A stretch of 64,000 nt of DNA from a candidate division WOR-3 bacterium (GCA_029858255.1 JAOUFJ010000011.1:1-64000); one strand, 5' to 3'. Shown: positions 54,433 through 63,202, numbered from the stretch's first letter. Made by a program: numbers and translations. Notes: generated from the letters alone by a model not told the origin.

Positions 54433-56383
54433 GGTTGGTGTATTCGTATGTCATTGCGGGGTAAACATCGCGGCCAAGGTGGATGTGAAGAAGGTCGTCG
54501 ACACGCTGAAAGATATGCCTGAGGTCGGCTTCGCTCAAGAATACAAATTCATGTGCTCTTCACCCGGGCAAGAACTTATCAGAAAAGCGATCAAGGATAA
54601 CAACATTAACCGTGTAGTCGTTGCTGCCTGTTCACCGCGCATGCATCTACCAACTTTCCAGAAAGCACTGGCGAGCGAAGGATTGAACCCGTATCTCGTC
54701 TCCATGGCGAATATCCGCGAACAGTGCAGCTGGGTGACCGATGATCCGGCTGAGGCTACGCAGAAAGCGATCGACCTTGTAGCACGGCAGATAAAGCGGG
54801 TTGTGCACCAGGACCCCCTGGATGAGATTTACGTGCCCATGACCAAGACCGCTCTGGTCATCGGCGGGGGTATTGCCGGCATCCAGGCGGCGCTCGATAT
54901 CGCGGACGGTAATCGCAAGGTAATTCTCGTGGAGAAGAGCCCGAGCATTGGCGGCCGCATGGCACAGCTTGACGAGACTTTTCCGACACTGGACTGCAGT
55001 CAGTGTATTCTGACCCCGAAGATGGTCGAGGCAGCACAGCATCCGAACATCGAGATCCGGGTCAATTCAGAAGTGAAAAAAGTTGATGGTTACGTAGGCA
55101 ACTTTGAAGTTACCATTGAGAAAAAAGCGACGTATGTCGACGCGCAAAAGTGTATTGGTTGCGGAATTTGCCAGGAGAAGTGTCCGGTCAAGACAGTGCC
55201 GGATGACTTCAATGCCGGGCTGAACACGCGCGCCGCCATCGCCATTCCTTTCCCTCAGGCAGTACCTGCGATCCCAGTTATTGAAGCAGATTACTGCAAG
55301 AAACTGATTGAGAACAAGTGCGGTGTGTGTGCGAAAATATGCCCGGCCGAAGCAGTAGTTTATGATGACACTCCCAAACAGGAGACGGTGAATGTTGGTG
55401 CCATTGTTGTCGCCACCGGATACAGGGAAATGGACCCGGCAGTATACACAGAATACGGGGGCATGAAGTATCCCGACGTCATTACTGGCATGCAGTTCGA
55501 ACGTCTCATTTCGTCGACCGGTCCGACCGGTGGCGAGTTGAAACGACCGAGCGACGGTAAGATACCCAAGACCGTGGTTTTCGTTCAGTGCGTGGGCAGC
55601 CGTGATGAATCAAAAGCACATGCTTATTGCAGTGGTATATGTTGTATGTATACGGCCAAGCACACGATGCTATACAAACACCACGTACCTGACGGCCAGG
55701 CGTACGTGAGTTACATCGACGTGCGGGCGCCGGGAAAGACCTACGAAGAGTTCGTCAGAAGGGCGATCGAAGAGGAAGATGTGAGATATCTACGTGGTCG
55801 TGTGGCGAAGATCCGTCGTCTGCAGAACGGGCAGTATCGTGTCTACACCGAAGATACGCTGGTCGGAAGAGCCGTGCATATCGACGCGGACATGGTCGTT
55901 CTTGCGAGCGCGGTAGAACCTCAGAAAGACGCGGTGGGATTGGCTCAGATCCTTGGTATCGCCTGCGATGCGGATGGTTTCTACACCGAAGCACATCCAA
56001 AATTGAAGCCCATCGAAACTGCGAGTGCTGGTGTTTTCCTTGCTGGCGCATGTCAGGGTCCGAAGGACATACCGGCGAGCGTCCAGCAGGGCAGCGCGGC
56101 AGCCAGCAAAGTTCTCGCTTTATTTGCCAAGGACACAATGGTCAAGTCGCCCCAGATCGCTGCCGTTGACCCGACTGCCTGTACCGGTTGCCTTACCTGC
56201 TCGTATGTCTGCCACTACTCGGCGATCGAGGAAAAAGAGTTTGGCAAACGGCGCGTTGCCGAGATCATTCCCGGCAAGTGTCAGGGGTGCGGTGCATGCG
56301 TGGCAACGTGCAAAGGAAAGGCGATTACGCTAGCCGGATTCAGCGACGATGAGATCTACGAGGAGATCGTATCATGCAGATAG
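54425..56383 (+). CDS. hdrA: Heterodisulfide reductase-like subunit A (FAD, bifurcating)
   Basis: 652 aa flavoprotein. N-terminal domain with VGVFVCHCGVNIA and CSPRMHLPTFQKAL; Rossmann FAD site ALVIGGGIAGIQAALDIAD near 143-161; CSQCILTPKM near 191. The inserted ferredoxin domain at 240-310 has CIGCGICQEKCP then CGVCAKICPAEA, and a C-terminal ferredoxin pair (about 588-640) has CTGCLTCSYVC and CQGCGACVATC. No selenocysteine is needed (VCHCG keeps Cys). HdrA splits electrons from the donor flavoprotein between HdrB and ferredoxin. It overlaps flxD by 10 bases. Confidence 0.95.
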   Translation: MAKVGVFVCHCGVNIAAKVDVKKVVDTLKDMPEVGFAQEYKFMCSSPGQELIRKAIKDNNINRVVVAACSPRMHLPTFQKALASEGLNPYLVSMANIREQCSWVTDDPAEATQKAIDLVARQIKRVVHQDPLDEIYVPMTKTALVIGGGIAGIQAALDIADGNRKVILVEKSPSIGGRMAQLDETFPTLDCSQCILTPKMVEAAQHPNIEIRVNSEVKKVDGYVGNFEVTIEKKATYVDAQKCIGCGICQEKCPVKTVPDDFNAGLNTRAAIAIPFPQAVPAIPVIEADYCKKLIENKCGVCAKICPAEAVVYDDTPKQETVNVGAIVVATGYREMDPAVYTEYGGMKYPDVITGMQFERLISSTGPTGGELKRPSDGKIPKTVVFVQCVGSRDESKAHAYCSGICCMYTAKHTMLYKHHVPDGQAYVSYIDVRAPGKTYEEFVRRAIEEEDVRYLRGRVAKIRRLQNGQYRVYTEDTLVGRAVHIDADMVVLASAVEPQKDAVGLAQILGIACDADGFYTEAHPKLKPIETASAGVFLAGACQGPKDIPASVQQGSAAASKVLALFAKDTMVKSPQIAAVDPTACTGCLTCSYVCHYSAIEEKEFGKRRVAEIIPGKCQGCGACVATCKGKAITLAGFSDDEIYEEIVSCR

Positions 56384-56808
56384 AAAAAGAACCAAAAATC
56401 CTGGCAATCTTGTGCAAATGGTGCAGCTACGCAGGAGCCGATCTGGCAGGCACGAGCCGTTTCGCCTACCCGGCAAATGTCAGGATCGTCCAGGTTCCGT
56501 GTTCGGGCAGGGTCGATCCGATAATGATATTCAAGGCATTTGTTGAAGGCTACGATGGCGTTATGGTGAGTGGTTGCCATCCGGGCGATTGCCACTACAC
56601 TACGGGGAATTATCACGCGCGTCGCAGGATAGCGGTTGCCCGTCGGTTGCTTGAGTTTGTGGGCGTGCATCCTGACCGCATGCATTTTACCTGGATCTCC
56701 GCGGCCGAAGGCAAGAAATTCGCCGAGGTTTGTTCCCGTTTCACGGATAAACTAAAGAACCTGTCCGGAACCGAAAAGACACTCGCGCGGAAGGAGCTCG
56801 CGACATGA
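56374..56808 (+). CDS. flxD: MvhD/FlxD-type hydrogenase iron-sulfur subunit
   Basis: 144 aa 2Fe-2S protein that links HdrA to its electron donor. Family pattern: LCKWCSYAGADLAG (Cys14, Cys17), RIVQVPCSGRVDP (Cys43), VSGCHPGDCHY (Cys68, Cys73) and LLEFVGVHPDRMHFTWISAAEG. In methanogens its partner is a [NiFe] hydrogenase (MvhAG); here no hydrogenase follows, but three Flx-like genes do. ATGA overlap with the next gene. Confidence 0.93.
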   Translation: MQIEKEPKILAILCKWCSYAGADLAGTSRFAYPANVRIVQVPCSGRVDPIMIFKAFVEGYDGVMVSGCHPGDCHYTTGNYHARRRIAVARRLLEFVGVHPDRMHFTWISAAEGKKFAEVCSRFTDKLKNLSGTEKTLARKELAT

Positions 56809-57650
56809 ACGAGATGAGAAACAAGATCGAGGAACTTTTCAAGAACGGAGAGATCGATGCAGTGCTCGGTTATCGCGAGGATCCAGCAACCGGTGAAGTT
56901 AAGGCGGCTGTCTTCAAGAAGGATGAAGCACTCGATGATATGGTCTTCGACGGAAGATGTGTGCAGAATTTGGTTAATTACTTGCCCACCCTTGTAGCAC
57001 GATACAGGAAAGTCGGTATCGTATTGAAAGGGTGTGACGGGCGTTCACTGGTAACCCAACTGGTTGAGCACCGTATAAACAAAAACCAGATAGTCGCGCT
57101 TGGCGTTGGGTGCGAAGGCGTGAAGTTAGATGGTAAAGAAGCGGACAAGTGTGATGATTGCGCTACCAGCATGTCGCCGATCGCCGATTATGAATTCGGC
57201 GAGAAAAAGCACAAGAAAGAACCGGCGTTTTCGAAGGTTGAAGAAATAGAGAAGATGTCGCCGGCTGAACGCTGGAAATTCTTCGCTGATTATTTCGCAA
57301 GATGCGAACGTTGTTACGCGTGCCGGCAGATCTGTCCTTCCTGCTATTGTGAGATCTGCGTTGCAGACCAGCAGGAACCAAAGTGGATTGAACCCTCGGC
57401 AAAACTCTCGGCCAATACCATGTGGCATCTGATCAGAGCATATCATCTGGCCGGACGCTGTGCGGATTGCGGAGAGTGTGAGCGTGTATGCCCGCAGGAG
57501 ATCCCGATGAGACTTCTGAATAACGCACTGGAAAAAGCCGTCCATGAATTATTCGACGTCCGTCCCGGGACGGTGCCCGATGAGATTCCACCACTTGTCG
57601 TGTTGAGCAAGGAAGACCCGGATACGATTCTGGAGGGCAAAAATGAATAA
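56805..57650 (+). CDS. flxC: 4Fe-4S electron-transfer protein of the Flx module (FlxC-like)
   Basis: 281 aa. The N-terminal 140 residues resemble the FrhB/sulfhydrogenase-beta type fold (VLKGCDGRSLVTQLVEHR, VGCEGVKLDG). Two 4Fe-4S motifs follow: CERCYACRQICPSCYC (Cys167, 170, 173, 177) and CADCGECERVCP (Cys219, 222, 225, 229). An added Cys cluster in KCDDC (116, 119) could hold a further site. It resembles FlxB/FlxC of Desulfovibrio Flx-Hdr complexes; which of the two letters it deserves is uncertain. Overlaps flxD by 4 bases and flxB by 8. Confidence 0.82.
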   Translation: MNEMRNKIEELFKNGEIDAVLGYREDPATGEVKAAVFKKDEALDDMVFDGRCVQNLVNYLPTLVARYRKVGIVLKGCDGRSLVTQLVEHRINKNQIVALGVGCEGVKLDGKEADKCDDCATSMSPIADYEFGEKKHKKEPAFSKVEEIEKMSPAERWKFFADYFARCERCYACRQICPSCYCEICVADQQEPKWIEPSAKLSANTMWHLIRAYHLAGRCADCGECERVCPQEIPMRLLNNALEKAVHELFDVRPGTVPDEIPPLVVLSKEDPDTILEGKNE

Positions 57651-58686
57651 GTGGCATAAGATGAAGCGAACCGATCTGCAGAAATTCGTCTCCCGGCTTG
57701 CGGAAAAGTGGGAGGTATGGGTGCCTTACCGCGCAGACGGCAAGTGGGAATTCGGCATTTACGATGCCATGAAGGATCTGGATTTTCCGGAGAGTATAAT
57801 ACACGTTTCGCTGAAGAGCCTGTTCTTCCCCAAGCGGCGTCCCGTAGCCAAATACGAAGAGGATAGCAAGTGGTCTCTGCAGGCTGTCGTTCCGGAAGAC
57901 AGACCGCGTATCGTCATTGGTCTGCATCCTTGTGATGTTGCCGGCATCGAATACATGGACAAGGTTTTCTTGAAATCCGAACATAAGGATGCGATGTACG
58001 AAGCGGAACGAGAACGTACTATGTTGATCGGTATGATCTGCAGCGAGATGGAAGATAATTGCCATTGTACGGACCGGGGACTGGCCCCGGATTCTACGCG
58101 TGGTATGGATGTCGCTTTCGTAGAGGCAGATGACCACTATCTATTCAAAAGCATGACCGACAGGGGAAAACAGGTTATGCAATCCGAATATCTGAAGGAA
58201 GTTGATGAGAAGCCGGAGAAAAAAGAGTGGCCGGCCGGCAAATACGCAATTGCATCTCCTGAAGAATTCATGGAGATGTACGATGACAAGATCTGGCATG
58301 AACTGTCGGATATATGTTTGACTTGCGGTATTTGCACCTACGCATGTCCGACCTGTGTCTGCTTTCTGGTGACCGATGAAAAGTTTAAAGGTAAGGGTGA
58401 GCGCGTAACGGTCTGGGACAGCTGTCAACTGCAATCTTATTCGAGAATGGCGGGCGGACATAATACGAGGAAAACACCTGCGAGCCGGGTGCGTAACCGG
58501 ACCCTTGATAAGTTCGCCTACAGTCATCTAAGGTACGGTCAGATCTCGTGTACTGGCTGCGGTCGGTGTGTAATGGTCTGTCCATTGAAGAGAAGTTTTC
58601 CCCAGCTCGGCGCCCGTCTTTCAGAAAGAATAGAGGAAAAGAAAAAGGGTAAAGCCAAAGCCGGTACGCGGTCAAAGGAGGCTTGA
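57643..58686 (+). CDS. flxB: 4Fe-4S dicluster protein, HydB/AsrA-like (FlxB-like)
   Basis: 347 aa. Same family as sulfhydrogenase beta (HydB) and anaerobic sulfite reductase A. N-terminal RTDLQKFVSRLAEKWEVWVPY; then VIGLHPCDVAGIEYMDKVF, NCHCTD, and two 4Fe-4S motifs CLTCGICTYACPTCVC (Cys225, 228, 231, 235) and CTGCGRCVMVCP (Cys303, 306, 309, 313), with DSCQLQSYSRMAGGHNTR between. Predicted to pass electrons from FlxA to FlxC/D. Only one base separates its stop from flxA. Confidence 0.85.
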   Translation: MNKWHKMKRTDLQKFVSRLAEKWEVWVPYRADGKWEFGIYDAMKDLDFPESIIHVSLKSLFFPKRRPVAKYEEDSKWSLQAVVPEDRPRIVIGLHPCDVAGIEYMDKVFLKSEHKDAMYEAERERTMLIGMICSEMEDNCHCTDRGLAPDSTRGMDVAFVEADDHYLFKSMTDRGKQVMQSEYLKEVDEKPEKKEWPAGKYAIASPEEFMEMYDDKIWHELSDICLTCGICTYACPTCVCFLVTDEKFKGKGERVTVWDSCQLQSYSRMAGGHNTRKTPASRVRNRTLDKFAYSHLRYGQISCTGCGRCVMVCPLKRSFPQLGARLSERIEEKKKGKAKAGTRSKEA

Positions 58687-58687
58687 T

Positions 58688-59503
58688 ATGACGACGATCG
58701 AACTCGTGCCAAAACCAGCAACGATCAAGAAGGTAATTGAAGAATCTAGAGACGTTAAGAGCTATGTCTTACAGATGAACAGAGCCCAGAAAATGGCGGC
58801 CCGCCCCGGGCAGTTTGTTGAAGTCTCTGTTCAAGGCTTCGGTGAAGCAACCTTCGCGGTCACCCGGACCGCCAAGGACAAAACCGACTTCACGATCTCT
58901 GTCAAGCGAATGGGGCATCTAACAAAAATGCTGCATCGTGCAGCACCGGGTGACGTAGTCGGCGTCCGAGGACCGTATGGAAACAGTTTTCCGGTCGATG
59001 CCTGGAAGGGGAACGGTATAGTCGTGATCGGCGGCGGTATTGGGTTGGCGCCGCTACGTCCGGTCATAGACCATATCCTGCAGCACCGGACGAATTTCGG
59101 TAAGCTGGAGATCATTTTTGGTGCGCGTACACCCGATGACATTCTTTACAAAGAAGATCTCAGGATATGGGAAAATGATAAGAGCATTGCATTACATACA
59201 ACGATAGATGTACCGTTTGAAGGCTGGAGCGGTCGGGTCGGGGTGGTGCCGGTCGTTGTCAAGGATCTGGCACCGAGACCGGACAACAAAATAGCGATCG
59301 TTTGCGGACCCCCCATAATGATAAAATTCACCGCTGCTGCACTGAGGGAATTGAAATGGCCGGGTAATAGAGTTTACACGACACTCGAGATGAAAATGCA
59401 GTGTGGTATCGGTCAGTGCGGTCGGTGTAACATAGGTGAGAAATTTATCTGTAAGGATGGTCCCGTATTCAGTTTGGACCAGATCCCAGAACACGCGCTA
59501 TAG
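58688..59503 (+). CDS. flxA: FAD/NAD(P)-binding reductase of the Flx module, HydG/AsrB-like (FlxA)
   Basis: 271 aa of the ferredoxin-NADP reductase superfamily: FAD-binding barrel (RPGQFVEVSVQGFGEATFAVT), NAD(P) domain with VVIGGGIGLAPLRPVID and IIFGARTPDDILYKEDL, CGPPIMIKFT, and a C-terminal 2Fe-2S motif CGIGQCGRCNIGEKFICKDG. It would take electrons from NAD(P)H (or return them) for the Hdr-Flx complex. Last gene of the operon; a weak hairpin follows at 59548. Confidence 0.88.
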   Translation: MTTIELVPKPATIKKVIEESRDVKSYVLQMNRAQKMAARPGQFVEVSVQGFGEATFAVTRTAKDKTDFTISVKRMGHLTKMLHRAAPGDVVGVRGPYGNSFPVDAWKGNGIVVIGGGIGLAPLRPVIDHILQHRTNFGKLEIIFGARTPDDILYKEDLRIWENDKSIALHTTIDVPFEGWSGRVGVVPVVVKDLAPRPDNKIAIVCGPPIMIKFTAAALRELKWPGNRVYTTLEMKMQCGIGQCGRCNIGEKFICKDGPVFSLDQIPEHAL

Positions 59504-59547
59504 TTAATGACCCATTACATCTAACCAGTTCACTTCCACCTCCAAAT

Positions 59548-59570
59548 GCCCCGCCATTAAGGTGAGGGGC
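59548..59570 (+). terminator. Possible terminator after the hdr-flx operon
   Basis: GCCCCGCC and GGTGAGGGGC pair imperfectly around ATTAA, followed by GTTTCATTTG. The stem is interrupted and the T tract poor, so it is only probable. Confidence 0.45.
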
Positions 59571-59694
59571 GTTTCATTTGTAGAATCATTGACCGTTTAA
59601 TCTTCAGTTTTGTGAAACTTTTTGCCCCTTGGCTGCGTATATTATAGTGATGGCTAACAAGAAAAGAGCGTTCACAAGAAAAGAAGGAGGAATA

Positions 59695-59985
59695 ATGAGA
59701 ATTTACCTGGCTATTTTGCTCTTATTGAGCGTGTCGGTCGGGCAAGCATTGTCTGATAAGGATGAATATGACGGCTTGATGCCTGCGGTTGAGGTTGTTG
59801 CCAGCAGATGCAATTTTGAAGGGCCTGCGTACGTCGGGTCATTACCTGCTGTTGATGTTACGGCTCCACGATACGAATTTGAAGACGACGCATGGAGCGG
59901 TTTGATGCCGGAGACTATAGTCACAGCAGTACGCACCGCACCCGTGGATATTGCCTATCTTGGCAGCGCGGGGTTCGCTCGATAA
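59695..59985 (+). CDS. Small secreted protein with three TonB-box-like repeats
   Basis: 96 aa: signal peptide MRIYLAILLLLSVSVGQALS, then three copies of a 21-residue unit: YDGLMPAVEVVASR (25-38), YVGSLPAVDVTAPR (46-59), WSGLMPETIVTAVR (67-80). The unit resembles the 'MPEVVVTATR' opening of TonB-dependent receptors (TonB box plus plug start), here without a receptor. GGAGGAATA precedes the ATG; the frame to 59629 lacks one. Eleven bases before the peptidase lipoprotein. The function is unknown. Confidence 0.8.
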   Translation: MRIYLAILLLLSVSVGQALSDKDEYDGLMPAVEVVASRCNFEGPAYVGSLPAVDVTAPRYEFEDDAWSGLMPETIVTAVRTAPVDIAYLGSAGFAR

Positions 59986-59996
59986 CCAGTGACATC

Positions 59997-61538
59997 ATGA
60001 AACGGCGAATGTTGTATGCTTCAATATTTCTCCTGGTGGTCGGTCTGACCGGATGCTCTCACTATGCCGCCCGGGAGATGAGCAGTGAGCGTTACCTCAG
60101 GCGGTATCTTGATGAAAATGAGAACATATATGAAGATATTTGTGTGCAAATGGGTTCGGCATACTGGAATTATTATGCTCAGGAGGCCGAAGCCGATCTT
60201 GCCACGCCGCGCGAGCGTTTCAGGGAATTACTGACGAGTGATACACTTAACAGGGTTGTCGAATCCTGGTATTCCAACAGGATGGCGATCAAAGATCAGG
60301 TACTGAGAAGCAGGGTGATAGTCTGGCATAATGTACTCACCGCGGCAAAGGTTGAGATGGATCCGGAAATATTCGACCTCAGGAATAGATTGGAAATGTG
60401 GCTCGCTGAGACCGACGACGTTTCTTCTATTCCCTCCAGAGAGGAGATGGACAGTGTTATGCTGAGGCTGATGGAATTACGCAATACCAGATCACAGAGT
60501 CTTGGGTTTGAAAATTTCGCTGAACTGGTTTTGGAGGTAAACGGTATCGGTGCCGAATGGTTCTATGAATTAGTTAAGAAAATAGATGCCGCCACCGCAG
60601 AACCGTATGCAGAATTATTGGAGGAACTCAAACAGGAACTGGGCAAGTCTGAGATCGATGCCAATGATATTGGCAAATTGTTCGGTCTGTACTACGTAAC
60701 AAATCAAGGCGCTCCAATCCCGGCAGAAAAGATGGATTCTCTGATTATGGAGACGATCGAAGGCATCGGTATTGAATTCGAAGATTTGAACGTCGATATC
60801 GTTGAACAGGACTTGCCCGGTGGGGTAGGTGGTCAGTCACTTGCCATTCGCATACCTGAGGATTTCAAGGTTGTCGTGATGGATGACCTTTCATTCTATG
60901 ACCGGGTGCATGAGATCGGACATGGCGCCCAGTATACGTTTACCGCGATCGGTTATCCGATATTAGAGGGCTATGAATGGTGTTTGGGAAGCGACTGCGG
61001 CGCATATTCTGAAGGTATTGCCGAGACCCTCGCCAAGTTCGTTCGCAGTGATGAATGGCAGAGAAGAAATGGGGAAATGGGTGACGAAGATATCATGGCT
61101 CAAAAAGAGTTGCTCAGAAAGTATATGCCGCTGTACCTTCGCACTCTACTAGTTAACTCTATGTATGAAACTGCACTATACGATGATCTGGCACGAGACC
61201 ATCTGGAAATATGGCAGATGCTCCATAAGAAGTATCTTTCATTAGAAAAATCGACGTTCAGACCGATCCCATTTGCCAATATCATTCACGTATCTTATCC
61301 CATATATGTACAGAATTATTTGATCTCCGATGTAATTGCCTGGCAGATACACGAAACTCTCCAAGACAAATTCGGTACCGCCTACGCGTTTGACACGCGT
61401 GTCGGACCTTTCTTGAAGGAATACTTCTACAATGATGGCGGATTGATTCCATGGCAGATGCGGTTGAAAAACGCGACCGGCAGAGCACTCGATATTGATG
61501 GTTACCTGAGTGCTGGTGGTTTAGAGGGAAAAGAATAA
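59997..61538 (+). CDS. Lipoprotein zinc metallopeptidase (M2/M3-like gluzincin)
   Basis: 513 aa. Lipobox VGLTGC (Cys20), then a long helical body. The zinc motif is HEIGHGAQY in YDRVHEIGHGAQYTFT, with the third ligand Glu in YSEGIAETLAKF about 40 residues later, the M2/M3 (ACE/thimet oligopeptidase-like) spacing. The helical N-terminal part (EDICVQMGSAYWNYYAQEAEADL, ARFRELL) is also like M3. It probably degrades peptides in the periplasm or at the outer membrane. Start at ATG 59997; the frame from 59892 overlaps the small repeat protein. Confidence 0.85.
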   Translation: MKRRMLYASIFLLVVGLTGCSHYAAREMSSERYLRRYLDENENIYEDICVQMGSAYWNYYAQEAEADLATPRERFRELLTSDTLNRVVESWYSNRMAIKDQVLRSRVIVWHNVLTAAKVEMDPEIFDLRNRLEMWLAETDDVSSIPSREEMDSVMLRLMELRNTRSQSLGFENFAELVLEVNGIGAEWFYELVKKIDAATAEPYAELLEELKQELGKSEIDANDIGKLFGLYYVTNQGAPIPAEKMDSLIMETIEGIGIEFEDLNVDIVEQDLPGGVGGQSLAIRIPEDFKVVVMDDLSFYDRVHEIGHGAQYTFTAIGYPILEGYEWCLGSDCGAYSEGIAETLAKFVRSDEWQRRNGEMGDEDIMAQKELLRKYMPLYLRTLLVNSMYETALYDDLARDHLEIWQMLHKKYLSLEKSTFRPIPFANIIHVSYPIYVQNYLISDVIAWQIHETLQDKFGTAYAFDTRVGPFLKEYFYNDGGLIPWQMRLKNATGRALDIDGYLSAGGLEGKE

Positions 61539-61560
61539 ATATTTAGTCATAAAGCACCCC

Positions 61561-61600
61561 GCGGCTCCGCCCTCACGCGCAAGGGCGGAGCCGCTTCTTT
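61561..61600 (+). terminator. Strong Rho-independent terminator
   Basis: A perfect 13-bp stem (GCGGCTCCGCCCT / AGGGCGGAGCCGC) with an 8-base loop and TTCTTT after it, 23 bp downstream of the peptidase stop. Confidence 0.9.
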
Positions 61601-61623
61601 GTGACCAAAATACTAGCACTGAT

Positions 61624-61668
61624 CGTTGTGTCCGTTATTTCCGTTAGATTCGTTAATATCGCTGGCAA
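61624..61668 (+). repeat. 9-bp tandem repeat array E, forward half
   Basis: CGTTGTGTC, CGTTATTTC, CGTTAGATT, CGTTAATAT, CGCTGGCAA. Together with 61687-61772 it forms an inverted array. Confidence 0.8.
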
Positions 61669-61686
61669 CATATTTGTAATCTTGTT

Positions 61687-61772
61687 ACAACGGGATTAAC
61701 GATAATAACGAGTTAACGGGCTAAACGATACCTACAGTAATAGCGGGAATAGCGAGCAAAACGAAACTAACG
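61687..61772 (-). repeat. 9-bp tandem repeat array E, reverse half
   Basis: The complement of the same unit: AACGGGATT, AACGATAAT, AACGAGTT, AACGGGCTA, AACGATACC, then looser AGCGGGAAT, AGCGAGC, AACG-AACTAACG. The two halves can fold into a long imperfect hairpin around about 61670-61686. It is the only site in the window where the unit runs in both directions. Confidence 0.75.
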
Positions 61773-61817
61773 TTTTCTGTATCGAGCATGAGACCAGAGG
61801 TATGCCTCTGGTCTGCG

Positions 61818-61845
61818 TTGACAAATCGCCAATATATGTTATAAT
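61818..61845 (+). promoter_or_regulatory. Leaderless promoter of the glmM-like gene
   Basis: Perfect TTGACA, 16 bp, perfect TATAAT, then AAACGA and ATG 61852. No ribosome binding site is present. Confidence 0.88.
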
Positions 61846-61851
61846 AAACGA

Positions 61852-63174
61852 ATGGCTCTAAAATTCAGCATATCTGGATTGCGTGGTGTGGTTGACAGAG
61901 ACTTAAATCCTGATGTGGTATTCAAATACGCAAGATCCTATGGAGGATTTGTTGACTCAGGGCATGTCATTATCGGGCGGGATACTCGCGAATCCGGTAA
62001 TCCCTATCGTAAGGCAGTCATACAGGGTCTACGGTCTGTAGGATGTCGGGTTACTGATCTTGGAATCGTCCCCACGCCGACCGTACTATTTATGGTAAGA
62101 AAAATGAGGGCGAAGGGCGGTATTGTGATCACGGCAAGCCATAATCCAATGCAGTGGAATGCTCTGAAATTTGTATCATCACAAGGCCTTTTCCTGAATG
62201 AAAGGCAGTTCAAAAGGTTTGCTGATAGCATTATGGAGAGCGGCGAGCCGGTACGCCACAAAAAACAGAAGGTGGAGTTATTTAAATCGGGTCTTCAGGA
62301 ACACATACGAAAAATAGTATCAAAAGTCAAACCCCTGCAAAGCCCATTCCGCGTCGCTGTTGACGCGGTAAACGGAGCTGGTTCGGTCGGATTGCCTCGG
62401 GTGCTGGAAGAAATGGGCTGCAAGGTATTCCGGCTGAATTGCCGTTTTTCACCTGTCTTTCCACGCCGGCCAGAACCGACCCGGGAAAACATTGGTGCCC
62501 TGAGCCGTTTCGTCAAGAGATGCAAATTGGACATCGGGTTCGCGTGCGACCCGGACTGTGACCGTATCGCGGTTGTCGATGAGAAAGGACGGGCGATCGG
62601 TGAGGAGAATTCCCTCGTGCTTGCTACGGACTATATTCTGAGCCGCAAAAAGGGTGGCGTGGTGACCAATCTTTCCACCACCGCGCTGATGGATTTCGTT
62701 GCCCGTAAACATAATGCCCGTTTGTATCGCACGAGAGTGGGCGAGGCGAATGTAGTGTCAAAGATGAAATCGGCGGCGGCAGTCATTGGCGGAGAAGGTA
62801 ATGGTGGTATCATCTATCCTGCACTTAACTTCACACGCGACGCTATGGTCGGCGCTGCTCTGATCATGAAATTTGTGGAAAAATCCGGGGTTTCTATATC
62901 AGAAATAATGGCCGGTTATCCTCAATATTTTATCATCAAGAAAAAATTGATCTTGAGCAAAGAGCGGTTCGAAGAAAAAAAGCAGACTATCGTCGATGCA
63001 TTTCGCGGCAAACTGGATTATACTGATGGGCTGAAGATAATCAGCGATGAATATTGGATCCACATAAGGCCGTCCCAGACCGAACATGTCGTAAGGATCA
63101 TCGGGGAATCAAGAGATAGAACACAGATCGAAAACTACATGACTAGAGTAAAGAACATACTCTACCGGGGATAG
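61852..63174 (+). CDS. glmM: Phosphohexomutase, phosphoglucosamine mutase-like
   Basis: 440 aa of the alpha-D-phosphohexomutase family. Domain 1: FSISGLRGVVDRDLNPD and active-site Ser in ITASHNPMQWNALK; metal loop DPDCDRIAVVDEKG in domain 2; sugar loop GEGNGGIIYP in domain 3; the phosphate-binding domain 4 is RPSQTEHVVRIIGES. The pattern (GEGNGG, GLRG) suits GlmM (glucosamine-6-P to glucosamine-1-P, for UDP-GlcNAc), but phosphomannomutase activity is possible and would feed manC at 32990. Confidence 0.88.
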   Translation: MALKFSISGLRGVVDRDLNPDVVFKYARSYGGFVDSGHVIIGRDTRESGNPYRKAVIQGLRSVGCRVTDLGIVPTPTVLFMVRKMRAKGGIVITASHNPMQWNALKFVSSQGLFLNERQFKRFADSIMESGEPVRHKKQKVELFKSGLQEHIRKIVSKVKPLQSPFRVAVDAVNGAGSVGLPRVLEEMGCKVFRLNCRFSPVFPRRPEPTRENIGALSRFVKRCKLDIGFACDPDCDRIAVVDEKGRAIGEENSLVLATDYILSRKKGGVVTNLSTTALMDFVARKHNARLYRTRVGEANVVSKMKSAAAVIGGEGNGGIIYPALNFTRDAMVGAALIMKFVEKSGVSISEIMAGYPQYFIIKKKLILSKERFEEKKQTIVDAFRGKLDYTDGLKIISDEYWIHIRPSQTEHVVRIIGESRDRTQIENYMTRVKNILYRG

Positions 63175-63202
63175 TTCTTTTTACAGCAGGAAAGAGATAA
63201 AG

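Noticed and set aside
54425-56383. Selenocysteine HdrA
   Set aside because: All expected Cys codons are present and no in-frame TGA interrupts the gene.
56374-59503. [NiFe] or sulfhydrogenase operon
   Set aside because: HydB/HydG-like subunits are present, but no large subunit with the CxxC pairs of a [NiFe] site exists here; Flx-Hdr fits better.
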